A stretch of 64,000 bases of DNA from Henricia sp. BOLD:AAB3569 (taxonomy: Eukaryota > Echinodermata > Asteroidea > Spinulosida > Echinasteridae): contig JBBELK010001393.1 in assembly GCA_037783545.1 (NCBI GenBank), forward strand, positions 92,605 to 156,604, in the 5' to 3' direction. The translations under genes and the position numbers were made by a program. The notes under the pieces were generated by a model. That model saw only the letters and a program-made list of their open reading frames with translations, had not been told where the DNA came from and made no database searches. This document shows, piece after piece, positions 47,431 through 59,000 of this stretch. Position 1 is the stretch's first letter. Each line of letters opens with the position of its first letter.

Positions 47431-48270
47431 CGAGTCAACGGCCGTCCAAAGGTACACCTGCGCAGCGCAGGGTGTCCCAACAGCCACGGTTAGAGGAGTA
47501 ACCACGTAGCCGAGCTCCGTTTTTCCTAAACTCTGAAATTTCTCGGCCATTTCCCAGCGAAAATCTGTCAATTTTGCATGACAAGTGCGGAATATATACA
47601 GTTTGGAGCATGCAAAATTTGAAGTTCGTTGGAAAATTCCTTGATTTCCAAATTTGCCGGCATTTGGGACACACTTTGACCAAATTCCCGTCACAATCTG
47701 GGGCGAGTCAACTGCCGTCCAAAGGTACACCTGCGCAGCGCAGGGTGTCCCAACAGCCACGGTTAGGGGAGTAACCACGTAGCCGAGCTCCGTTTTCCCT
47801 ACATCCTTAAATTTCTCTGCCATTTCCCAGCGAAAATCTGTCAATTTTGCATGACAAGTGCGGAATATATACAGTTTGGAGCATGCAAGATTTGCAGTTC
47901 GTTGGAAAATTCCTTGATTTCCAAATTTGCCGGCATTTGGGACACACTTTGACCAAATTCCCGTCACAATCTGGGGCGAGTCAACTGCCGTCCAAAGGTA
48001 CACCTGCGCAGCGCAGGGTGTCCCAACAGCCACGGTTACGGGAGTAACCACATAGCCGAGCTCCGTTTTCCCTACATCCTTAAATTTCTCTGCCATTTCC
48101 CGGCGAAAATCTGTCAATTTTGCATGACAAGTGCGGAATATATACAGTTTGGAGCATGCAAGATTTGCAGTTCGTTCGAAAATTCCTTGATTTCCTAATT
48201 TGCCGGCATTTGGGACACACTTTGACCAAATTCCCGTCACAATCTGGGGTGAGTCAACGGCCGTACAAAT
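47431..48270 (-). repeat. Subfamily A block embedded in B, first
   Basis: Three A-type monomers with GAGTCAACTGCC, CATGCAAGATTTGC and TTCGTTCGAAAATT. They match 45238-46056 at an offset of about 2,197 bp, so an A-B junction has been duplicated. Confidence 0.8.
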
Positions 48271-51200
48271 GTACACCAGCGCGGCGCATGCGCAGGGTGT
48301 CCCAACAGCCACGATTAGGGGAATAACCACGCAGCCGAGCTCCGTTTTCCCTAAACTCTGAAATTTCTCCGTCATTTCCCAGCGAAAATCTGTCAATTTT
48401 GCATGACAAGTGCGGAATATATACAGTTTGGAGCATGCAAAATTTGAAGTTGGTTGGAAAATTCCTTGATTTCCAAATTGCCGGCATTTGGGACACACTT
48501 TGACCTAATTCCCGTCACAATCTGGGGTGAGTCAACGGCCGTACAAATGTACACCAGCGCGGCGCAGGGTGTCCCAACAGCCACGGTTAGGGGAATAACC
48601 ACGCAGCCGAGCTCCGTTTTCCCTAAACTCTGAAATTTCTCCGTCATTTACCAGCGAAAATCTGTCAATTTTGCATGACAAGTGCGGAATATATACAGTT
48701 TGGAGCATGCAAAATTTGAAGTTGGTTGGAAAATTCCATGATTTCCAAATTTGCCGGCATTTGGGACACACTTTGACCTAATTCCCGTCACAATCTGGGG
48801 TGAGTCAACGGCCGTACAAATGTACACCAGCGCGGCGCAGGGTGTCCCAACAGCCACGGTTAGGGGAATAACCACGCAGCCGAGCTCCGTTTTCCCTAAA
48901 CTCTGAAATTTCTCCGTCATTTCTCAGCGAAAATCTGTCAATTTTGCATGACAAGTAGTGCGGAATATATACAGTTTGGAGCATGCAAAATTTGAAGTTG
49001 GTTGGAAAATTCTTGATTTCCAAATTTGCCGGCATTTGGGACACACTTTGACCTAATTCCCGTCACAATCTGGGGTGAGTCAACGGCCGTACAAATGTAC
49101 ACCAGCGCGGCGCAGGGTGTCCCAACAGCCACGGTTAGGGGAATAACCACGCAGCCGAGCTCCGTTTTCCCTAAACTCTGAAATTCTCCGTCATTTCCAG
49201 CGAAAATCTGTCAATTTTGCATGACAAGTGCGGAATATATACAGTTTGGAGCATGCAAAATTTGAAGTTGGTTGGAAAATTCCTTGATTTCCAAATTTGC
49301 CGGCATTTGGGACACACTTTGACCTAATTCCCGTCACAATCTGGGGTGAGTCAACGGCCGTACAAATGTACACCAGCGCGGCGCATGCGCAGGGTGTCCC
49401 AACAGCCACGGTTAGGGGAATAACCACGCAGCCGAGCTCCGTTTTCCCTAAACTCTGAAATTTCTCCGTCATTTCCCAGCGAAAATCTGTCAATTTTGCA
49501 TGACAAGTGCGGAATACATACAGTTTGGAGCATGCAAAATTTGAAGTTGGTTGAAAAATTCCTTGATTTCCAAATTTGCCGGCATTTGGGACACACTTTG
49601 ACCTAATTCCCGTCACAATCTGGGGTGAGTCAACGGCCGTACAAATGTACACCAGCGCGGCGCAGGGTGTCCCAACAGCCACGGTTAGGGGAATAACCAC
49701 GCAGCCGAGCTCCGTTTTCCCTAAACTCTGAAATTTCTCCGTCATTTCCCAGCGAAAATCTGTCAATTTTGCATGACAAGTGCGGAATATATACAGTTTG
49801 GAGCATGCAAAATTTGAAGTTGGTTGGAAAATTCCTTGATTTCCAAATTTGCCGGCATTTGGGACACACTTTGACCTAATTCCCGTCACAATCTTGGGTG
49901 AGTCAACGGCCGTACAAATGTACACCAGCGCGGCGCAGGGTGTCCCAACAGCCACGGTTAGGGGAATAACCACACAGCCGAGCTCCGTTTTTCCTAAACT
50001 CTGAAATTTCTCCGTCATTTCCCAGCGAAAATCTGTCAATTTTGCATGACAAGTGCGGAATATATACAGTTTGGAGCATGCAAAATTTGAAGTTGGTTGG
50101 AAAATTCCTTGATTTCCAAATTTGCCGGCATTTGGGACACACTTTGACCTAATTCCCGTCACAATCTGGGGTGAGTCAACGGCCGTACAAATGTACACCA
50201 GCGCGGCGCATGCGCAGGGTGTCCCAACAGCCACGGTTAGGGGAATAACCACGCAGCCGAGCTCCGTTTTCCCTAAACTCTGAAATTTCTCCGTCATTTC
50301 CCAGCGAAAATCTGTCAATTTTGCATGACAAGTGCGGAATATATACAGTTTGGAGCATGCACAATTTGAAGTTGGTTGGAAAATTCCTTGATTTCCAAAT
50401 TTGCCGGCATTTGGGACACACTTTGACCTAATTCCCGTCACAATCTGGGGTGAGTCAACGGCCGTACAAATGTACACCAGCGCGGCGCATGCGCAGGGTG
50501 TCCCAACAGCCACGGTTAGGGGAATAACCACGCAGCCGAGCTCCGTTTTCCCTAAACTCTGAAATTTCTCCGTCATTTCCCAGCAAAAATCTGTCAATTT
50601 TGCATGACAAGTGCGGAATATATACAGTTTGGAGCATGCAAAATTTGAAGTTGGTTGGAAAATTCCTTGATTTCCAAATTTGCCGGCATTTGGGACACAC
50701 TTTGACCTAATTCCCGTCACAATCTGGGGTGAGTCAACGGCCGTACAAATGTACACCAGCGCGGCGCATGCGTAGGATGTCCCAACAGCCACGGTTAGGG
50801 GAATAACCACGCAGCCGAGCTCCGTTTTCCCTAAACTCTGAAATTTCTCCGTCATTTCCCAGCGAAAATCTGTCAATTTTGCATGACAAGTGCGGAATAT
50901 ATACAGTTTGGAGCATGCAAAATTTGAAGTTGGTTGGAAAATTCCTTGATTTCCAAATTTGCCGGCATTTGGGACACACTTTGACCTAATTCCCGTCACA
51001 ATCTGGGGTGAGTCAACGGCCGTACAAATGTACACCAGCGCGGCGCATGCGCAGGGTGTCCCAACAGCCACGGTTAGGGGAATAACCACGCAGCCGAGTT
51101 CCGTTTTCCCTAAACTCTGAAATTTCTCCGTCATTTCCCAGCGAAAATCTGTCAATTTTGCATGACAAGTGCGGAATATATACAGTTTGGAGCATGCAAA

Positions 51201-51814
51201 ATTTGAAGTTGGTTGGAAAATTCCTTGATTTCCAAATTTGCCGGCATTTGGGACACACTTTGACCTAATTCCCGTCACAATCTGGGGTGAGTCAACGGCC
51301 GTACAAATGTACACCAGCGCGGCGCATGCGTAGGATGTCCCAACAGCCACGGTTAGGGGAATAACCACGCAGCCGAGCTCCGTTTTCCCTAAACTCTGAA
51401 ATTTCTCCGTCATTTCCCAGCGAAAATCTGTCAATTTTGCATGACAAGTGCGGAATATATACAGTTTGGAGCATGCAAAATTTGAAGTTGGTTGGAAAAT
51501 TCCTTGATTTCCAAATTTGCCGGCATTTGGGACACACTTTGACCTAATTCCCGTCACAATCTGGGGTGAGTCAACGGCCGTACAAATGTACACCAGCGCG
51601 GCGCAGGGTGTCCCAACAGCCACGGTTAGGGGAATAACCACACAGCCGAGCTCCGTTTTCCCTAAACTCTGAAATTTCTCCGTCATTTCCCAGCGAAAAT
51701 CTGTCAATTTTGCATGACAAGTGCGGAATATATACAGTTTGGAGCATGCAAAATTTGAAGTTGGTTGGAAAATTCCTTGATTTCCAAATTTGCCGGCATT
51801 TGGGACACACTTTG
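48271..51814 (-). repeat. Satellite block 3, subfamily B
   Basis: B monomers of both 273 and 279 bp. From about 50150 to 51540 mainly 279-bp units occur, with marked variants GCATGCGTAGGATGTCC (about 50766 and 51324), GAGTTCCG (about 51097) and CAGCAAAAATC (about 50581). Confidence 0.85.
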
Positions 51815-53057
51815 ACCAAATTCCCGTCACAATCTGGGGCGAGTCAACTGCCGTCCAAAGGTACACCTGCGCAGCGCAGGGTGTCCCAACAGCCACGGTT
51901 AGGGGAGTAACCACATAGCCGAGCTCCGTTTTCCCTACATCCTTACATTTCTCTGCCATTTCCAGGCGAAAATCTGTCAATTTTGAATGACAAGTGCGGA
52001 ATATATACAGTTTGGAGCATGCAAAATTTGAAGTTCGTTGGAAAATTCCTTGATTTCCAAATTTGCCGGCATTTGGGACACACTTTGACCAAATTCCCGT
52101 CACAATCTGGGGTGAGTCAACGGCCGTCCAAATGTACACCTGCGCAGCGCAGGGTGTCCCAACAGCCACGGTTAGGGGAGTAACCCCGTAGCCGAGCTCC
52201 GTTTTCCCTACATCCTTAAATTTCTCTGTCATTTCGCAGCGAAAATCTGTCAATTTTGCATGACAAGTGCGGAATATATACAGTTTGGAGCATGCAAGAT
52301 TTGCAGTTCGTTGGAAAATTCCTTGATTTCCAAATTTGCCGGCATTTGGGACACACTTTGACCAAATTCCCGTCACAATCTGGGGCGAGTCAACTGCCGT
52401 CCAAAGGTACACCTGCGCAGCGCAGGGTGTCCCAACAGCCACGGTTACGGGAGTAACCACATAGCCGAGCTCCGTTTTCCCTACATCCTTAAATTTCTCT
52501 GCCATTTCCCGGCGAAAATCTGTCAATTTTGCATGACAAGTGCGGAATATATACAGTTTGGAGCATGCAAGATTTGCAGTTCGTTCGAAAATTCCTTGAT
52601 TTCCTAATTTGCCGGCATTTGGGACACACTTTGACCAAATTCCCGTCACAATCTGGGGTGAGTCAACGGCCGTACAAATGTACACCAGCGCGGCGCATGC
52701 GCAGGGTGTCCCAACAGCCACGATTAGGGGAATAACCACGCAGCCGAGCTCCGTTTTCCCTAAACTCTGAAATTTCTCCGTCATTTCCCAGCGAAAATCT
52801 GTCAATTTTGCATGACAAGTGCGGAATATATACAGTTTGGAGCATGCAAAATTTGAAGTTGGTTGGAAAATTCCTTGATTTCCAAATTTGCCGGCATTTG
52901 GGACACACTTTGACCTAATTCCCGTCACAATCTGGGGTGAGTCAACGGCCGTACAAATGTACACCAGCGCGGCGCAGGGTGTCCCAACAGCCACGGTTAG
53001 GGGAATAACCACGCAGCCGAGCTCCGTTTTCCCTAAACTCTGAAATTTCTCCGTCAT
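49191..53057 (-). other. 1,288-codon open frame across satellite, probably not a gene
   Basis: The longest of a series of minus-strand open frames formed because both monomer lengths are multiples of three and one frame has no stop. The conceptual product is about 14 repeats of 91 or 93 residues with no recognisable domain, signal peptide or membrane segment. The first Met is an ordinary internal codon of the monomer. Neighbouring frames (25090-26751, 28938-31202, 31281-33116, 41856-43463, 55125-56780, 62138-63985) are the same frame interrupted by indels. Differences between subfamilies A and B are mostly amino-acid changing, which argues against selection on a protein. Confidence 0.85.
51815..52660 (-). 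repeat. Subfamily A block embedded in B, second
   Basis: Three monomers with A diagnostics: TTTTGAATGACAAG, GTAACCCCGTAG, CATGCAAGATTTGC and TTCGTTCGAAAATT. The last of these, with its junction back to B, matches the junctions at about 46050 and 48250. Confidence 0.8.
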
Positions 53058-56000
53058 TTACCAGCGAAAATCTGTCAATTTTGCATGACAAGTGCGGAAT
53101 ATATACAGTTTGGAGCATGCAAAATTTGAAGTTGGTTGGAAAATTCCATGATTTCCAAATTTGCCGGCATTTGGGACACACTTTGACCTAATTCCCGTCA
53201 CAATCTGGGGTGAGTCAACGGCCGTACAAATGTACACCAGCGCGGCGCAGGGTGTCCCAACAGCCACGGTTAGGGGAATAACCACGCAGCCGAGCTCCGT
53301 TTTCCCTAAACTCTGAAATTTCTCCGTCATTTCTCAGCGAAAATCTGTCAATTTTGCATGACAAGTGCGGAATATATACAGTTTGGAGCATGCAAAATTT
53401 GAAGTTGGTTGGAAAATTCCTTGATTTCCAAATTTGCCGGCATTTGGGACACACTTTGACCTAATTCCCGTCACAATCTGGGGTGAGTCAACGGCCGTAC
53501 AAATGTACACCAGCGCGGCGCAGGGGTGTCCCAACAGCCACGGTTAGGGGAATAACCACGCAGCCGAGCTCCGTTTTCCCTAAACTCTGAAATTTCTCCG
53601 TCATTTCCCAGCGAAAATCTGTCAATTTTGCATGACAAGTGCGGAATATATACAGTTTGGAGCATGCAAAATTTGAAGTTGGTTGGAAAATTCCTTGATT
53701 TCCAAATTTGCCGGCATTTGGGACACACTTTGACCTAATTCCCGTCACAATCTGGGGTGAGTCAACGGCCGTACAAATGTACACCAGCGCGGCGCATGCG
53801 CAGGGTGTCCAACAGCCACGGTTAGGGGAATAACCACGCAGCCGAGCTCCGTTTTCCCTAAACTCTGAAATTTCTCCGTCATTTCCCAGCGAAAATCTGT
53901 CAATTTTGCATGACAAGTGCGGAATACATACAGTTTGGAGCATGCAAAATTTGAAGTTGGTTGAAAAATTCCTTGATTTCCAAATTTGCCGGCATTTGGG
54001 ACACACTTTGACCTAATTCCCGTCACAATCTGGGGTGAGTCAACGGCCGTACAAATGTACACCAGCGCGGCGCAGGGTGTCCCAACAGCCACGGTTAGGG
54101 GAATAACCACGCAGCCGAGCTCCGTTTTCCCTAAACTCTGAAATTTCTCCGTCATTTCCCAGCGAAATCTGTCAATTTTGCATGACAAGTGCGGAATATA
54201 TACAGTTTGGAGCATGCAAAATTTGAAGTTGGTTGGAAAATTCCTTGATTTCCAAATTTGCCGGCATTTGGGACACACTTTGACCTAATTCCCGTCACAA
54301 TCTTGGGTGAGTCAACGGCCGTACAAATGTACACCAGCGCGGCGCAGGGTGTCCCAACAGCCACGGTTAGGGGAATAACCACACAGCCGAGCTCCGTTTT
54401 CCCTAAACTCTGAAATTTCTCCGTCATTTCCCAGCGAAAATCTGTCAATTTTGCATGACAAGTGCGGAATATATACAGTTTGGAGCATGCAAAATTTGAA
54501 GTTGGTTGGAAAATTCCTTGATTTCCAAATTTGCCGGCATTTGGGACACACTTTGACCTAATTCCCGTCACAATCTGGGTGAGTCAACGGCCGTACAAAT
54601 GTACACCAGCGCGGCGCATGCGCAGGGTGTCCCAACAGCCACGGTTAGGGGAATAACCACGCAGCCGAGCTCCGTTTTCCCTAAACTCTGAAATTTCTCC
54701 GTCATTTCCCAGCGAAAATCTGTCAATTTTGCATGACAAGTGCGGAATATATACAGTTTGGAGCATGCACAATTTGAAGTTGGTTGGAAAATTCCTTGAT
54801 TTCCAAATTTGCCGGCATTTGGGACACACTTTGACCTAATTCCCGTCACAATCTGGGGTGAGTCAACGGCCGTACAAATGTACACCAGCGCGGCGCATGC
54901 GCAGGGTGTCCCAACAGCCACGGTTAGGGGAATAACCACGCAGCCGAGCTCCGTTTTCCCTAAACTCTGAAATTTCTCCGTCATTTCCCAGCGAAAAATC
55001 TGTCAATTTTGCATGACAAGTGCGGAATATATACAGTTTGGAGCATGCAAAATTTGAAGTTGGTTGGAAAATTCCTTGATTTCCAAATTTGCCGGCATTG
55101 GGACACACTTTGACCTAATTCCCGTCACAATCTGGGTGAGTCAACGGCCGTACAAATGTACACCAGCGCGGCGCATGCGCAGGGTGTCCCAACAGCCACG
55201 GTTAGGGGAATAACCACGCAGCCGAGCTCCGTTTTCCCTAAACTCTGAAATTTCTCCGTCATTTCCCAGCGAAAATCTGTCAATTTTGCATGACAAGTGC
55301 GGAATATATACAGTTTGGAGCATGCAAAATTTGAAGTTGGTTGGAAAATTCCTTGATTTCCAAATTTGCCGGCATTTGGGACACACTTTGACCTAATTCC
55401 CGTCACAATCTGGGGTGAGTCAACGGCCGTACAAATGTACACCAGCGCGGCGCATGCGTAGGATGTCCCAACAGCCACGGTTAGGGGAATAACCACGCAG
55501 CCGAGCTCCGTTTTCCCTAAACTCTGAAATTTCTCCGTCATTTCCCAGCGAAAATCTGTCAATTTTGCATGACAAGTGCGGAATATATACAGTTTGGAGC
55601 ATGCAAAATTTGAAGTTGGTTGGAAAATTCCTTGATTTCCAAATTTGCCGGCATTTGGGACACACTTTGACCTAATTCCCGTCACAATCTGGGGTGAGTC
55701 AACGGCCGTACAAATGTACACCAGCGCGGCGCATGCGCAGGGTGTCCCAACAGCCACGGTTAGGGGAATAACCACGCAGCCGAGTTCCGTTTTCCCTAAA
55801 CTCTGAAATTTCTCCGTCATTTCCCAGCGAAAATCTGTCAATTTTGCATGACAAGTGCGGAATATATACAGTTTGGAGCATGCAAAATTTGAAGTTGGTT
55901 GGAAAATTCCTTGATTTCCAAATTTGCCGGCATTTGGGACACACTTTGACCTAATTCCCGTCACAATCTGGGGTGAGTCAACGGCCGTACAAATGTACAC

Positions 56001-59000
56001 CAGCGCGGCGCATGCGTAGGATGTCCCAACAGCCACGGTTAGGGGAATAACCACGCAGCCGAGCTCCGTTTTCCCTAAACTCTGAAATTTCTCCGTCATT
56101 TCCCAGCGAAAATCTGTCAATTTTGCATGACAAGTGCGGAATATATACAGTTTGGAGCATGCAAAATTTGAAGTTGGTTGGAAAATTCCTTGATTTCCAA
56201 ATTTGCCGGCATTTGGGACACACTTTGACCTAATTCCCGTCACAATCTGGGGTGAGTCAACGGCCGTACAAATGTACACCAGCGCGGCGCATGCGCAGGG
56301 TGTCCCAACAGCCACGGTTAGGGGAATAACCACGCAGCCGAGCTCCGTTTTCCCTAAACTCTGAAATTTCTCCGTCATTTCCCAGCGAAAATCTGTCAAT
56401 TTTGCATGACAAGTGCGGAATATATACAGTTTGGAGCATGCACAATTTGAAGTTGGTTGGAAAATTCCTTGATTTCCAAATTTGCCGGCATTTGGGACAC
56501 ACTTTGACCTAATTCCCGTCACAATCTGGGGTGAGTCAACGGCCGTACAAATGTACACCAGCGCGGCGCATGCGCAGGGTGTCCCAACAGCCACGGTTAG
56601 GGGAATAACCACGCAGCCGAGCTCCGTTTTCCCTAAACTCTGAAATTTCTCCGTCATTTCCCAGCAAAAATCTGTCAATTTTGCATGACAAGTGCGGAAT
56701 ATATACAGTTTGGAGCATGCAAAATTTGAAGTTGTTGGAAAATTCCTTGATTTCCAAATTTGCCGGCATTTGGGACACACTTTGACCTAATTCCCGTCAC
56801 AATCTGGGGTGAGTCAACGGCCGTACAAATGTACACCAGCGCGGCGCATGCGCAGGGTGTCCCAACAGCCACGGTTAGGGGAATAACCACGCAGCCGAGC
56901 TCCGTTTTCCCTAAACTCTGAAATTTCTCCGTCATTTCCCAGCGAAAATCTGTCAATTTTGCATGACAAGTGCGGAATATATACAGTTTGGAGCATGCAA
57001 AATTTGAAGTTGGTTGGAAAATTCCTTGATTTCCAAATTTGCCGGCATTTGGGACACACTTTGACCTAATTCCCGTCACAATCTGGGGTGAGTCAACGGC
57101 CGTACAAATGTACACCAGCGCGGCGCATGCGTAGGATGTCCCAACAGCCACGGTTAGGGGAATAACCACGCAGCCGAGCTCCGTTTTCCCTAAACTCTGA
57201 AATTTCTCCGTCATTTCCCAGCGAAAATCTGTCAATTTTGCATGACAAGTGCGGAATATATACAGTTTGGAGCATGCAAAATTTGAAGTTGGTTGGAAAA
57301 TTCCTTGATTTCCAAATTTGCCGGCATTTGGGACACACTTTGACCTAATTCCCGTCACAATCTGGGGTGAGTCAACGGCCGTACAAATGTACACCAGCGC
57401 GGCGCATGCGCAGGGTGTCCCAACAGCCACGGTTAGGGAATAACCACGCAGCCGAGTTCCGTTTTCCCTAAACTCTGAAATTTCTCCGTCATTTCCCAGC
57501 GAAAATCTGTCAATTTTGCATGACAAGTGCGGAATATATACAGTTTGGAGCATGCAAAATTTGAAGTTGGTTGGAAAATTCCTTGATTTCCAAATTTGCC
57601 GGCATTTGGGACACACTTTGACCTAATTCCCGTCACAATCTGGGGTGAGTCAACGGCCGTACAAATGTACACCAGCGCGGCGCATGCGTAGGATGTCCCA
57701 ACAGCCACGGTTAGGGGAATAACCACGCAGCCGAGCTCCGTTTTCCCTAAACTCTGAAATTTCTCCGTCATTTCCCAGCGAAAATCTGTCAATTTTGCAT
57801 GACAAGTGCGGAATATATACAGTTTGGAGCATGCAAAATTTGAAGTTGGTTGGAAAATTCCTTGATTTCCAAATTTGCCGGCATTTGGGACACACTTTGA
57901 CCTAATTCCCGTCACAATCTGGGGTGAGTCAACGGCCGTACAAATGTACACCAGCGCGGCGCATGCGTAGGATGTCCCAACAGCCACGGTTAGGGGAATA
58001 ACCACGCAGCCGAGCTCCGTTTTCCCTAAACTCTGAAATTTCTCCGTCATTTCCCAGCGAAAATCTGTCAATTTTGCATGACAAGTGCGGAATATATACA
58101 GTTTGGAGCATGCAAAATTTGAAGTTGGTTGGAAAATTCCTTGATTTCCAAATTTGCCGGCATTTGGGACACACTTTGACCTAATTCCCGTCACAATCTG
58201 GGGTGAGTCAACGGCCGTACAAATGTACACCAGCGCGGCGCATGCGCAGGTGTCCCAACAGCCACGGTTAGGGGAATAACCACGCAGCCGAGTTCCGTTT
58301 TCCCTAAACTCTGAAATTTCTCCGTCATTTCCCAGCGAAAATCTGTCAATTTTGCATGACAAGTGCGGAATATATACAGTTTGGAGCATGCAAAATTTGA
58401 AGTTGGTTGGAAAATTCCTTGATTTCCAAATTTGCCGGCATTTGGGACACACTTTGACCTAATTCCCGTCACAATCTGGGGTGAGTCAACGGCCGTACAA
58501 ATGTACACCAGCGCGGCGCATGCGTAGGGTGTCCCAACAGCCACGGTTAGGGGAATAACCACGCAGCCGAGCTCCGTTTTCCCTAAACTCTGAAATTTCT
58601 CCGTCATTTCCCAGCGAAAATCTGTCAATTTTGCATGACAAGTGCGGAATATATACAGTTTGGAGCATGCAAAATTTGAAGTTGGTTGGAAAATTCCTTG
58701 ATTTCCAAATTTGCCGGCATTTGGGACACACTTTGACCTAATTCCCGTCACAATCTGGGGTGAGTCAACGGCCGTACAAATGTACACCAGCGCGGCGCAG
58801 GGTGTCCCAACAGCCACGGTTAGGGGAATAACCACGCAGCCGAGCTCCGTTTTCCCTAAACTCTGAAATTTCTCCGTCATTTCCCAGCGAAAATCTGTCA
58901 ATTTTGCATGACAAGTGCGGAATATATACAGTTTGGAGCATGCAAAATTTGAAGTTGCTTGGAAAATTCCTTGATTTCCAAATTTGCCGGCATTTGGGAC

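Larger units (their letters stand above)
45238..49620 (-). repeat. Tandem duplication of ~2.2 kb (A-B junction block)
   Basis: 45238 to about 47430 and about 47435-49620 carry the same ordered variants: AGAGGAGTAACC, three A monomers, then B monomers with TTTACCAGCG, CCATGATTTCC, TTTCTCAGCG and GGAATACATACAG or equivalent. The offset is 2193-2198 bp. The two copies differ mostly by one-base indels rather than substitutions. Confidence 0.8.
47847..56500 (-). repeat. Block duplication with a ~4.4-kb offset
   Basis: Ordered variants from 47847 to about 50421 recur from 52256 to about 54829 at an offset of 4408-4410 bp: the A-B junction, TTTACCAGCG, CCATGATTTCC, TTTCTCAGCG, GGAATACATACAG, AATCTTGGGTG, and CATGCACAATTTG. 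The TAGGATGTCC/GAGTTCCG monomers at 50734-51537 recur at 55420-56223 (offset 4686) and again after 57093, so block copying is nested. Confidence 0.75.

Noticed and set aside
25200-52735. Repeated 66-codon plus-strand and 79-82-codon minus-strand frames
   Set aside because: Each is one shadow frame per monomer, ending at the same stop in every unit; they carry no independent signal.
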